DNA from: a virus
IMG/VR virus record: IMGVR_UViG_3300023180_007965
Coordinates: 1 to 64,000 of that record
DNA length: 64,000 nt
Direction: 5' to 3' (one strand)
In this document: one piece after another, positions 8,139-16,121 of the stretch
Layout of the letters: each line of letters opens with the position of its first letter
Numbering within the stretch: position 1 is the first letter of the stretch
Translations under genes and position numbers: made by a program
Notes under the pieces: model-generated
Seen by the model: the letters and a program-made list of their open reading frames with translations, nothing else
The model's database searches: none
What the model was told of the DNA's origin: nothing

Positions 8139-8155
8139 AACCTCGAGGTTTAAAC
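8139..8155 (+). promoter_or_regulatory. Two overlapping palindromes upstream of the late sigma gene
   Basis: AACCTCGAGGTT (8139-8150) is a perfect 12-base palindrome. GTTTAAAC (8148-8155) is a perfect 8-base palindrome sharing three bases with it. They lie 26 bases before the gp55-like start and have no U-tract, so an operator is more likely than a terminator. Confidence 0.4.
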
Positions 8156-8180
8156 TAAAAATAATATAAGTATAAAGGTT

Positions 8181-8540
8181 ATGGCAAAGGCTTATGTAAG
8201 GAATAAAGATCTGATGGCTGCAGTATTGGAGTCAAAGGAAAAAGGTGAACTCACACCTGAGACTATAGAGATGTTTGGCCTAATGGTTCAAGGTATATCT
8301 AAGAAGATGGCTTACCGGGATCCTGATGATAAAGCAGACTGTATGGCTTTTGCTATGGAGGACCTTTGCAAATATTGGAATAGGTTCAATCCAGAAAAAT
8401 CTAATAACCCCTTTGCATACTTTACACAGATAGCTAAAAATGGTTTTGCTAAAGGATGGAAAAAAATACATCCACCAAAAGCTCCAAAAACTATTCCTTT
8501 TTCATACATAACCGGAGATGACAATACGTATAATGTGTAG
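8181..8540 (+). CDS. 55: T4 gp55-like late-promoter sigma factor
   Basis: The 119-residue protein follows the N-terminal and middle part of T4 gp55 as I remember it. It has YVRNKDLMAAV near the start (T4 YVNNKELLQAI), a MVQGISKKM helix (T4 IAEGLSKRF), a region-2-like core with EDLCKYWNRFNPEKSNNPFAYFTQ (T4 FDETKYKNPHAYITQ), then a lysine-rich helix. It is shorter than T4 gp55 (185 residues) and lacks most of the C-terminal part that in T4 binds the sliding clamp, although the short conserved tail could still do so. It would direct host RNA polymerase to late promoters, probably the GATATATA elements found throughout this window. The gene starts a run with gp4 and the portals. Confidence 0.8.
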   Translation: MAKAYVRNKDLMAAVLESKEKGELTPETIEMFGLMVQGISKKMAYRDPDDKADCMAFAMEDLCKYWNRFNPEKSNNPFAYFTQIAKNGFAKGWKKIHPPKAPKTIPFSYITGDDNTYNV

Positions 8541-8542
8541 AA

Positions 8543-9028
8543 ATGCCGGATATAAAAAAAATAAAACCCAACGGGGATTATAAGTCTGGACTATATGTAG
8601 CTCAAAACCCAGACAAATATATCGGCGACGTTCATAACATAATATGTAGATCCTCGTGGGAATTTAGATTTTGTCGCTATTGTGACAATAATGAAAAAAT
8701 CCTTAAATGGAGTTCTGAACCTATATCAATTCCTTATTACAATCCATTAGATAAGAAAGAGCATCAGTATAATGTGGATTTTTATATGCAGGTCCTTAAA
8801 GATGATGGACAAACACAGGATTGGATAATAGAGGTAAAGCCAGAAAAGCACTTTAAGAGACCGATTCTAGAGGGAAATAGCACACTCAAAAAGCTTAAGT
8901 CTTATAATCACAAGATGCAAATATGGATTACCAACCAAGCAAAATTTAAAGCGGCTCAGAGATGGGCAGATGCTAGAGGCTATAAATTCGGCGTGGTTGA
9001 TGAGAATTTTTTATTTAAGAGCAAGTGA
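8543..9028 (+). CDS. 4: Head completion protein, T4 gp4-like (TnsA/nuclease fold)
   Basis: The 161-residue product matches the T4 gp4 (gp50/gp4) head completion family. It has an N-terminal NPDKYIGD, the C/SSWE-x-F motif (RSSWEFRFCRYCDNN), ILKWSSEPISIPYYNPLD, a YNVDFYM strand and IIEVKPEKH. The spacing E…D…E-x-K (Glu in SSWE, Asp in VDFY, EVK) is that of PD-(D/E)XK/TnsA-like nucleases. In T4 the protein finishes packaged heads before tail joining. It begins 3 bases after the gp55 gene and its stop overlaps the GTG of the next gene, so the three are co-translated. Length is close to T4 gp4 (about 150). Confidence 0.8.
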   Translation: MPDIKKIKPNGDYKSGLYVAQNPDKYIGDVHNIICRSSWEFRFCRYCDNNEKILKWSSEPISIPYYNPLDKKEHQYNVDFYMQVLKDDGQTQDWIIEVKPEKHFKRPILEGNSTLKKLKSYNHKMQIWITNQAKFKAAQRWADARGYKFGVVDENFLFKSK

Positions 9029-9630
9029 AATCCTTTGAAGAGCAGATAAAGGATTTGAGGGATGGATCTAGTTCGGTCTCTCAGGTTTCGACCGATTCAA
9101 ACAGATACTTTTTTGGTAAGTATGGCCCAGGCGGTGATGGTGGTAATATGAAATTTGATGGAAATTTTATACCTGGGAAAATTTATTCAGCTTCATATAA
9201 AACCAAGACAATGGTTTCTGAAAAACATCCATTCATAGATAGGTCTCCAATATTCATGTTTGTAAAGAAGGAAAGACATAACGGTTCTGATATTCTGATT
9301 TCTCTAGATCTTAATGTTATTCCTCCCGACTATAGAGGGAACATTTTATTCAAATTATGGGAACAGTACTTTCCCCTATTTAAGGAAAATTCCCAGCTTC
9401 CTTACTCCTCTCAAGCTCCGGTAAGAAATATTACTCAATCTTTTGACAGGCTCCTAAGCGGGACTGGGTGGAAAACATCTTTAACGGGCTTTAAGAGGGA
9501 TTTTATAGCAGAAGTGAGCGTTGTAGATTATGAGGATTGGGTCAGAATCCCATATATTTCCGATTTTAGGATAGAGGGTCAATCTACCAGTGGGATATAT
9601 AATGATTATAGATCGAAATTAAATGCTTAG
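9025..9630 (+). CDS. Conserved-looking phage assembly protein of unknown function
   Basis: The 201-residue protein starts at GTG 9025, overlapping the gp4 stop (GTGA). Its core reads PGKIYSASYKTKT, then a short stretch, FIDRSPIFMFVKKE, ISLDLNVIPPDYRG and a WEQYFPLF helix. I associate this pattern (an entry strand, then 'DRSP' followed by a 'DLN-x-IP-x-R' element) with small structural or assembly proteins of T4-like marine phages, but I cannot name it. Its position between gp4 and the portal argues for a role in head completion, neck or tail terminator assembly. A GATATATA element at 9594-9601 near its 3' end may drive the portal genes. Confidence 0.6.
   Translation: MKSFEEQIKDLRDGSSSVSQVSTDSNRYFFGKYGPGGDGGNMKFDGNFIPGKIYSASYKTKTMVSEKHPFIDRSPIFMFVKKERHNGSDILISLDLNVIPPDYRGNILFKLWEQYFPLFKENSQLPYSSQAPVRNITQSFDRLLSGTGWKTSLTGFKRDFIAEVSVVDYEDWVRIPYISDFRIEGQSTSGIYNDYRSKLNA
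9594..9601 (+). promoter_or_regulatory. Candidate intragenic late promoter for the portal genes
   Basis: GATATATAA occurs within the end of the upstream gene, 64 bases before the ATG of the first portal gene. The match to the other elements is exact, but the distance is longer than usual. Confidence 0.35.
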
Positions 9631-9664
9631 TCTCTAATACAAAAACTAGATCATATTACTATAA

Positions 9665-11275
9665 ATGGCCGGATTTAACGAAAATCAAGAAGGAAGCCCA
9701 ATATTCCAGAGAATACGAGAGTCTGTAAAGTCTCTTAGTAACTTTGGTATGAGATATGGTGATATGGTGATTAAGAACTCGCAAGCTATCGGGTCGATAG
9801 AAGCTGAGTTCATGAAAAAGCAAGCTATTGACGATGAAAGCTTGCTTTATTCTTTAGGAAGGCAAGACACTACAACCAGGCAGTTTATTAGTTATTATGA
9901 TAAAGATTATGCTGGTAAAAGGGATTATCTAAGAAAGTTTGCTTTAAATCCTGAAATTGAGTACATCCTGGATACCGTTTGTGATGAAGCTATAACTTTC
10001 GATCCCCAAAACTTCTTCGCACATCCTGCATTCCTAAACTTAACTGACGTAAAGGACAAAGTAAAGGATAGAATCGACGAAAACTTTAAAAAGCTGTACG
10101 ACATGTTCGGCTTTACTGATGATATAAGTGCTTGGCAATACTTCAGGCAATTGATGGTTGATGGATTCCTTGCCTTTGAGATTGTATATAATGACAAGGG
10201 TAAGGAGATAATAGGATTTAAGGAATTAGATGCTACAACTCTAATGCCTTCTGTTGAAAAACAGCCAGACGGAACATATCTAAATGTTTGGTATCAGTAT
10301 CCTAATGATATTAACAAGAGAAGGATGCTCTATGATTCTCAGGTTATTTATATTTCTTTTGCCAAAGGTAATACAGTTTCTCGGGTTAGTTATGTTGAAA
10401 GACTTATTAGGCCTTACAACATTCTAAGAATTATAGAATACACCAGGGTTATTTGGTCTGTAATGAACGCATCTTTTAGAATGAAGATGACGGTACCAAT
10501 TGGATCGAGGTCACCTCAAAAGTCAATGCAGACCTTAGGTGAATTGATGAGTATCTACAAAGAAGATATTAGGTTTAATGATGAGAGCGGGGAATTAACT
10601 GTAGATGGTAGACCTAAAATACAGTTCTACAAAAATTACCTTATGCCTTCTGGTGTAAATGGTACTCCAACTATAGAGCCTATAAATAATGCTGGACCAA
10701 ACCTTAACGACCCTCAACCGCTTGCTTACTTTTATGACAAGCTGGTTCAAGAATCGAAGGTTCCTTTTTCTAGATTCCAGGGTCCTGACGGCGGATCGAT
10801 TGGAAATTATTCAAATGGCGCTGAAGGACTTGATAAGGAAGAAATAAGATTTGCCAAGTTTATTACTAGGCTTAGATCTATTTTCCAAGATGTCCTTGTT
10901 AAGCCACTTTGGATACAGATGTGTAAAGACTTCCCCGAGCTGGAGAAGGATTATTTGTTCAAGAGTCAGTTGGGCTTGGAATTTGTTTCTGATAATCCGT
11001 TTAGGATAAACCAGGAGATAGAAACCATGCTTAAAAAGAAGGAGCAAATAGATGGCATGTACACTTTAACCGACGACTCCGGTGAGCCCTTCTTCTCTTT
11101 AGCTTATTTAATTGAATCCCATCTGGGTATGAATGCTGATGATATTAAAGGTAATAAGGAGGCGATTCAAAAAAGGAAGGAAGAAGAAGCTAAAAAGGCT
11201 GAAGAAGAAAAGGATGAAGATGAAGCACAGGAACCCGCAGAGGAATCAACGGAGGAAGCCCCTCCTCAAGAATAA
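9665..11275 (+). CDS. 20: Portal protein A, T4 gp20-like
   Basis: The 536-residue protein has the T4 gp20 portal architecture and length (T4 524). Features include YGDMVIKNSQAIGSIE, a YDKDYAGKRDYLRKF segment, EIEYILDTVCDEAI, a long central region with RMLYDSQVIYISFAKGN, the stem helices around NILRIIEYTRVIWSVMNASF, and a GSIGNYSNGAEGLDKEEI segment in which T4-type portals place the clip and DNA-gripping parts. The C-terminal 40 residues are extremely acidic (repeated EEA/EEE). The portal forms the dodecameric ring through which DNA is packaged and ejected. A second, clearly homologous portal follows 10 bases downstream, which is unusual. Confidence 0.9.
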   Translation: MAGFNENQEGSPIFQRIRESVKSLSNFGMRYGDMVIKNSQAIGSIEAEFMKKQAIDDESLLYSLGRQDTTTRQFISYYDKDYAGKRDYLRKFALNPEIEYILDTVCDEAITFDPQNFFAHPAFLNLTDVKDKVKDRIDENFKKLYDMFGFTDDISAWQYFRQLMVDGFLAFEIVYNDKGKEIIGFKELDATTLMPSVEKQPDGTYLNVWYQYPNDINKRRMLYDSQVIYISFAKGNTVSRVSYVERLIRPYNILRIIEYTRVIWSVMNASFRMKMTVPIGSRSPQKSMQTLGELMSIYKEDIRFNDESGELTVDGRPKIQFYKNYLMPSGVNGTPTIEPINNAGPNLNDPQPLAYFYDKLVQESKVPFSRFQGPDGGSIGNYSNGAEGLDKEEIRFAKFITRLRSIFQDVLVKPLWIQMCKDFPELEKDYLFKSQLGLEFVSDNPFRINQEIETMLKKKEQIDGMYTLTDDSGEPFFSLAYLIESHLGMNADDIKGNKEAIQKRKEEEAKKAEEEKDEDEAQEPAEESTEEAPPQE

Positions 11276-11285
11276 GTAATAAAGG

Positions 11286-12881
11286 ATGGCAGGATTTTTA
11301 GATTACGTAGCAGAAAGATCTTTCCTTGGGAATCTTTATAAGAATTTATCCAAGGTGGGGAGATTTGGTATGGAGTACGAAGACATGGTTATTCGTAACT
11401 CCCAAGCTATTGGTGCTACAGAATCTAATTTCTTTAATGAGCAAGGTACAGGATTCACTGAGAATAATGCTTTTTATTGGACTCTTGGTTATCAAGATAC
11501 TAAGGTAAGAAAGTATATAGCATATTTCGATAAGGACTATTTAGGCAAAAGAGACTTCCTTAGGAAATTTTCCCTTAACGGCGAAATTGATTTTATCTTA
11601 GATACACTTACAGACGATGCTATAAATTATGATGACAAGAATTTTATTGGGTATCCATCTCTTTCTAATATAGACCTAAAGCCTAATATTATAGATAAAC
11701 TAGACGAAAACTATAGAAACATGTATATGCTTTTTGGTTTTCAACAGGGAATACTAGCTTGGCAATATTTTAAGCAATTTCTTATAGATGGATTTCTTGC
11801 TTTTGAAATCGTATATTCCACCGACGGTAAAAAAATAGTTGGTTTTAAAGAGCTAGACCCTACTTCATTGCAACCTGCTACACAACCTCAACCAAATGGT
11901 GAGTATCAACAAATATGGATTCAGTATCCTGGTGATAGCAAGATGACCAGAAATCTTAAAAGCGAGCAGGTTATCTATATTTCTTACGCAAAGGGTAATA
12001 CTATATCTAGGGTAAGCTATGTAGAACGTTTAATTAGATCCTATAATATTCTAAGAATCATGGAAAACACCAGGGTTATATGGAATGTTATGAATGCATC
12101 ATACAGACTAAAATTTGTAATTCCTGTGGGTTCCCAATCTCAACAAAAGGCAATGCAGACATTGGGACAGCTTATGTCTATTTACAAGGAAGAAATGGAA
12201 ATAAACGATTCTTCGGGTGAACTCACTGTAAATGGTAGACCGAAGGTTCAATTCTATAAGAACTACTTATTTCCGGAAAAAGATGGGCAATCTCCCCAAA
12301 TTGAAACATTAGATCCTAATGGTCCTGATTTCAATGTAATGGATAACGTAATTTATTTCTACAATAAGCTTAAACAGGATTCAAAGATACCATATGCAAG
12401 GTTTGCTTTCAGAAACGGAACTCCTGCTAATTATCAAATTAGCATCGACCAATTGGAAAGGGATGAGATTAGATTTGAGAAATTCCTAACAAGGCTCAGA
12501 TCTATTTTCCAAGAAATATTGGTGAAACCCTTGTATATACAAATGTGTCTTGATTTTCCTGAATTATCTAAGGACAGATCTTTTAAATCAAATTTAGGCC
12601 TAACTTATGTTAGGGAGAATCTTTTTGAAGAATTTATACAGCTTCAGAATTATACTAAGAGAGCACAGTTTGTAAATGATCTTGGTGAGATGAAGCAGAA
12701 GATTGGTGAAGAGGAAGAACCTTATTTTGATAAGAATTTCCTAATAAAGAGGTATCTTGGACTTACGATGGACGAGTATAAGAAAAACGAGAAGTATAAG
12801 GAGATGGAGCAGAAAAAGGCCGAGGAAAAGGCTAAGGAAGCTGGAGGTGAGGAGGAATCTTCAGATAGTTTCACACTATAA
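11286..12881 (+). CDS. 20: Portal protein B, second T4 gp20-like paralogue
   Basis: The 531-residue product is homologous to portal A over its whole length. Shared segments in the same order include EDMVIRNSQAIGA, FDKDYLGKRDFLRKFSLN, AKGNTISRVSYVERLIR, ENTRVIWNVMNASY, QTLGQLMSIYKEE, SGELTVNGRPKVQFYKNYL and FLTRLRSIFQEILVKPLYIQ. There is no frameshift or missing block, so it appears functional. The N-terminus (FLDYVAERSFLGNLY) and acidic tail differ from portal A. In portal A the region after SRFQ reads GPDGGSIGNYSNG, here AFRNGTPANYQIS, so a loop near the clip has diverged. TATAAATA overlaps its stop (12880) and could promote the kinase gene downstream. Confidence 0.88.
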   Translation: MAGFLDYVAERSFLGNLYKNLSKVGRFGMEYEDMVIRNSQAIGATESNFFNEQGTGFTENNAFYWTLGYQDTKVRKYIAYFDKDYLGKRDFLRKFSLNGEIDFILDTLTDDAINYDDKNFIGYPSLSNIDLKPNIIDKLDENYRNMYMLFGFQQGILAWQYFKQFLIDGFLAFEIVYSTDGKKIVGFKELDPTSLQPATQPQPNGEYQQIWIQYPGDSKMTRNLKSEQVIYISYAKGNTISRVSYVERLIRSYNILRIMENTRVIWNVMNASYRLKFVIPVGSQSQQKAMQTLGQLMSIYKEEMEINDSSGELTVNGRPKVQFYKNYLFPEKDGQSPQIETLDPNGPDFNVMDNVIYFYNKLKQDSKIPYARFAFRNGTPANYQISIDQLERDEIRFEKFLTRLRSIFQEILVKPLYIQMCLDFPELSKDRSFKSNLGLTYVRENLFEEFIQLQNYTKRAQFVNDLGEMKQKIGEEEEPYFDKNFLIKRYLGLTMDEYKKNEKYKEMEQKKAEEKAKEAGGEEESSDSFTL

Positions 12882-12886
12882 ATAAG
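12879..12886 (+). promoter_or_regulatory. TATAAATA, exact T4-type late -10 box
   Basis: TATAAATA overlaps the stop codon of portal B and lies 23 bases before the ATG at 12909. It equals the T4 late promoter consensus, but it is a single example and AT-rich sequence makes chance matches easy. Confidence 0.35.
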
Positions 12887-12908
12887 TAAGGTTCTTAAAT
12901 CAATTTTT

Positions 12909-13679
12909 ATGTTAAAGGTTTTAGTAGTAGGTGAACTCTGTATAGATCGGTTTGTTTACGGAGAGGTAAGTAGAATGTGCCCAGAAGCTCCAGTTCCTGT
13001 TTTTAACCCAATCGAAATTGTAGAAAATAATGGGATGGCGGGGAACGTCGTGGATAACCTGAATTCTTTAAGTGATGACATAGAGGTTGTTCATTGGCAT
13101 CAGGCTAATAAGATAGAGAAAATTAGGTTCGTTGAGAAGAAGAGTAACCATATGATTGTTCGGGTTGACGAGGGCGAAAGTTTTCCAATGGATTCTTTTT
13201 CCTTTATGTCTTCTAGAAAGAGAGGTACGATTAACGAGTCTGATCTGGTAATAATCAGCGACTATAACAAGGGATTTCTTACCACATCTCATATAGAGCA
13301 AATAGCTAATCAGGGCAGCTTGGTTCTTATGGATAGTAAGAAGAAATTGTCTGAAGATCTTATACAGGAAATAACATTCGTTAAACTGAATGAGATAGAA
13401 TATGAAAACAACAAGGACCTGGCGGATAAGTACCCAGAGAAGTTTATAATAACCCTAGGTTCCAATGGTGCTATGTTTAACGGAGAGATCTACCCAAGTT
13501 CAAATCCACAGGATACCATCGATGTAAGTGGTGCTGGAGATACTTTTATATCTGCCTTTTCGCTGAAGTACTTATCTACTGGTAATACTGGTGAATCTAT
13601 TGAATTTGCTAATAGCGCTTGTGCAAATGTGGTAAATAAAAAGGGGGTAGCAGTACCAGATTCTTCGTTTAGGATATAA
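12909..13679 (+). CDS. PfkB-family sugar kinase, heptose-7-phosphate kinase (HldE/RfaE N-domain)-like
   Basis: The 256-residue protein belongs to the ribokinase/PfkB fold. It starts with VLVVGELCIDRFVYGEVSRM and then CPEAPVPVF, the pattern of the HldE (RfaE) kinase domain that phosphorylates D-glycero-beta-D-manno-heptose-7-phosphate. It also has NGMAGNVVDNL, VIISDYNKGFL, and the PfkB signature DVSGAGDTFISAF at about residues 204-215, with the catalytic Asp in GAGD. It is shorter than the HldE N-domain (about 318), mainly in the middle. The nucleotidyltransferase half of HldE is absent. In phages such a gene may feed ADP-heptose synthesis or sugar modification; the actual substrate is not shown. 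A terminator follows at 13708. Confidence 0.78.
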   Translation: MLKVLVVGELCIDRFVYGEVSRMCPEAPVPVFNPIEIVENNGMAGNVVDNLNSLSDDIEVVHWHQANKIEKIRFVEKKSNHMIVRVDEGESFPMDSFSFMSSRKRGTINESDLVIISDYNKGFLTTSHIEQIANQGSLVLMDSKKKLSEDLIQEITFVKLNEIEYENNKDLADKYPEKFIITLGSNGAMFNGEIYPSSNPQDTIDVSGAGDTFISAFSLKYLSTGNTGESIEFANSACANVVNKKGVAVPDSSFRI

Positions 13680-13707
13680 TAATCCGTCTCAATTTTTTAG
13701 CTAATTA

Positions 13708-13737
13708 AATCCACTTTGCTGTGGATTCTTTTTTTAT
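13708..13737 (+). terminator. Rho-independent terminator
   Basis: AATCCAC (13708-13714) pairs with GTGGATT (13721-13727) across a six-base loop and is followed by CTTTTTTT. It ends the portal/kinase unit. Confidence 0.8.
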
Positions 13738-13740
13738 TTG

Positions 13741-13768
13741 CGTTCTTATTGCTTAGTTTTGTTTAAAA
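13741..13768 (+). promoter_or_regulatory. Host-type promoter with TAGTTTTG (-7) box
   Basis: The sequence TTGCTTAGTTTTGT followed by TTAAA matches the promoter at 20832 almost exactly. TAGTTTTG fits the Bacteroidota -7 consensus TAnnTTTG. A TTTG lies 13 bases upstream, closer than the usual -33 box. It lies just after a terminator and just before DNA ligase, so it probably drives an early/middle operon with a very short leader. Confidence 0.6.
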
Positions 13769-13777
13769 TACACTGAT

Positions 13778-15124
13778 ATGCTTAAAGAGCTAGAAATATT
13801 TTGCCAGCTGGAAGAACTTACAGGTAACGGTTCACAAAAGGAGAAACAGAGATTGATCTCACAAAATCTCACCGAGGAGATGTCTTATATTCTGGATATC
13901 TGTTTTAATCCATTTGTAACAACCAAACTACACAAACTAGACCTCTCAGAGGAGCAACCAGTGAGAAGTTATTCAACAAATCCCGATTCATTTTGGGATT
14001 CCTTTGTTTCTCTCATAGAGGATCTGAAGAATGCTCCAGCAGCCAATGATTTATTGAGAGGAAGGGCGCAAGATTTACTGGACCATTCTTTTGTGCAATA
14101 CCCAGATCAGGATCTCGAAATAAGAAAGATGCTTATGAGGATCCTCACTAAGAGAATGAATGTAGGAATTGGCGCAAAGCTTATAAACAAAGCTGTCGGG
14201 AAGGAAATCATTCCGGATCCTTCTTTAATGTTAGCTACGGATAAGCAGGAGGAAATTGAAAAGTGGGATAAAATATATTGCGAGGAGAAATACGACGGTG
14301 TTCGTGTTATTGCCATGATGAATCCTGATAGATCATTCTCTTTTTATACTCGTGCTTTTAATGAGTTGGATGCCTCTAAGCTTAGTAACATTGCTAAGGA
14401 TCTTTCCCTTATCTCTGATGCAGCTGGACATACTGCTATTTTCTATGATGGCGAGTTAACAGATTTAAACAGAAAGTCTGTTTCGGGAAAGGTGACACAG
14501 ATTCTTAAAGGCACAGCCCCAGACAATATAGATGCAAATTTCCTTTTTAATGTGTTTGATATGGAGGATAATTCAACACTCGAAAAAGGAAGGGGCTCTG
14601 TTCTTTATATTAAAAGGAGAAAGAAGCTATCAGAAACGCTGGACCTTCTACCAGAGGGATCAAATATTAGGTTAGGTCAGATGTGGGAGGTGGATTCTAT
14701 GGAGGATACCTTGGTCATTTATAAAGACATTGTAAATCAAGGTGGAGAAGGAGTTATATGTAAAAACGACCACCTCTATGAATGTAAAAGAAGTAAAAGT
14801 TGGATAAAACTTAAAGAGGTCAACGATTGTGATCTCGAAGTTGTTGGGTGGTATCCAGGCGAGGGTAAAAGGGAGGGATTTATAGGTGGACTGGATTGCA
14901 CTGATAAATCAAAAACTCTCAACGTAAAAATTGGTTCTGGATTTACTGATAAAGATCTAGAAATACTAAGCGAAAATCCGAATGATCTTATAGGTAAGAT
15001 TGCAGCTGTGCAGTATAACGTAACAATTACGGATAAGCACGAAAATCGAAGTCTTTTCTTACCCAGGTTTATAGAAATTAGGAACGATAAATCCGACCCA
15101 GACGACATGTCTAACTTGTTCTAA
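13778..15124 (+). CDS. 30: ATP-dependent DNA ligase (T4 gp30-like)
   Basis: The 448-residue protein has the nucleotidyltransferase core of ATP-dependent DNA ligases. Motif I is KYDGVR with the adenylated Lys171 (EEKYDGVRVIA). Motif III is FYDGEL. Motif IV is GGEGVICKND. Motif V is SWIKLKEVNDCDLEVVGW. An OB-fold C-terminal region follows (GFIGGLDC, then LPRFIEIRNDK). An alpha-helical N-terminal domain of about 165 residues is present as in T4 ligase (487 residues). It seals nicks during phage replication, recombination and repair. The gene follows its own TAGTTTTG promoter and is followed by a terminator-like hairpin that runs into the clamp-loader gene. Confidence 0.93.
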   Translation: MLKELEIFCQLEELTGNGSQKEKQRLISQNLTEEMSYILDICFNPFVTTKLHKLDLSEEQPVRSYSTNPDSFWDSFVSLIEDLKNAPAANDLLRGRAQDLLDHSFVQYPDQDLEIRKMLMRILTKRMNVGIGAKLINKAVGKEIIPDPSLMLATDKQEEIEKWDKIYCEEKYDGVRVIAMMNPDRSFSFYTRAFNELDASKLSNIAKDLSLISDAAGHTAIFYDGELTDLNRKSVSGKVTQILKGTAPDNIDANFLFNVFDMEDNSTLEKGRGSVLYIKRRKKLSETLDLLPEGSNIRLGQMWEVDSMEDTLVIYKDIVNQGGEGVICKNDHLYECKRSKSWIKLKEVNDCDLEVVGWYPGEGKREGFIGGLDCTDKSKTLNVKIGSGFTDKDLEILSENPNDLIGKIAAVQYNVTITDKHENRSLFLPRFIEIRNDKSDPDDMSNLF

Positions 15125-15138
15125 ATGGGAAACTTAAG

Positions 15139-15173
15139 GCTCTTTTTTCTGTACAAGGATAAAGAGCTTTTTT
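15139..15173 (+). terminator. Terminator-like hairpin whose T-tract abuts a start codon
   Basis: GCTCTTT (15139-15145) pairs with AAAGAGC (15161-15167), followed by six T residues that end exactly at the ATG of the clamp-loader gene (15174). It may be a partial terminator or attenuator between ligase and clamp loader. Confidence 0.65.
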
Positions 15174-16121
15174 ATGATAGACCAACTCCTTACTGAGAAG
15201 TTAAGACCGAAAGAAATTAGACACATGATCCTCCCTGATAGGATCCGGTCTTTATTTGATAATAAGGGACTAAATCACAATGTACTTTTAGCAGGATCTC
15301 CTGGATGTGGGAAAACCACTCTGGCAAAGATACTTTCGAACGGTCTCCCGCACATCTTTATAAATGTTTCTGATGAGAGTTCAGTAGACACTATCAGAAC
15401 AAAGATAAATGACTTTTGTTCCACCATGAGCATTATGGATGGTAAGTCTTCTAAAAAGGTTGTTGTCCTTGATGAGTTTGATGGTGCTTCCGATCAATTT
15501 TATAAGGCTCTTAGAGGTACAATAGAAAAATTTGCTTCTAATACAAGGTTCATAGCTACTTGTAATTGGCTCAATAAAGTACCAGATGCTATACAAAGCA
15601 GATTTGAGGTAATTAACTTTGATCCGATAAATCAAGCGGAGGAAGAGAAGATACGGACAGAATGGAGATCCCGAATCAAGCTAATTCTGGGCAAACTTTC
15701 TATTTCAATAGATGATGCTTCACTTGATGAGTTTGAGAAGGAGTACTTCCCAGATCTTAGATCTTCTCTTAACCGTATTCAATCTTGGGTGATTGAGGGA
15801 GTTAAAGAGATAGATATATCAAGGGTACGAGATTCTGGATGGTCTTACGAGGATCTTTATAATATGATATTTACATCTAAAGATCCAATAGGAAATTACC
15901 AAATAATCGTTGGTCAATACTCATCAAAGGTTGATGACGTAATGGCAGCACTCGGGGAGGAGTTTATTCAATGGATTATGAAGAATAAATCATCTCACTC
16001 AAATATCGTACCTGCTGTGGTAGTTGAGGTTGCTCATCATCAGGCCCAAAGACAGTTGGTAATAGATCCTGTTGTTAGTTTACTTTCCCTCATTTTTAAG
16101 ATACAAAAATTTATAGACTAA
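15174..16121 (+). CDS. 44: Sliding clamp loader large subunit (T4 gp44-like AAA+ ATPase)
   Basis: The 315-residue AAA+ protein matches T4 gp44 (319 residues). It begins TEKLRPKEIRHMILP and has Walker A GSPGCGKTT (residues 41-49), Walker B VVVLDEFD (96-103), a sensor 1 region IATCNW, and the SRF arginine-finger motif (142-144). A helical collar domain follows. With gp62 it loads the gp45 sliding clamp onto primed DNA; in T4 the clamp also activates late transcription. A gp62-like gene lies 2.3 kb downstream at 18400, separated by small genes and nucleases. The start codon follows directly after a T-tract. Confidence 0.92.
   Translation: MIDQLLTEKLRPKEIRHMILPDRIRSLFDNKGLNHNVLLAGSPGCGKTTLAKILSNGLPHIFINVSDESSVDTIRTKINDFCSTMSIMDGKSSKKVVVLDEFDGASDQFYKALRGTIEKFASNTRFIATCNWLNKVPDAIQSRFEVINFDPINQAEEEKIRTEWRSRIKLILGKLSISIDDASLDEFEKEYFPDLRSSLNRIQSWVIEGVKEIDISRVRDSGWSYEDLYNMIFTSKDPIGNYQIIVGQYSSKVDDVMAALGEEFIQWIMKNKSSHSNIVPAVVVEVAHHQAQRQLVIDPVVSLLSLIFKIQKFID

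Noticed and set aside
14776-15108. Serine-rich minus-strand open frame opposite DNA ligase
   Set aside because: The opposite strand encodes conserved ligase motifs IV-V and the OB-fold; the minus frame is a shadow of codon bias.
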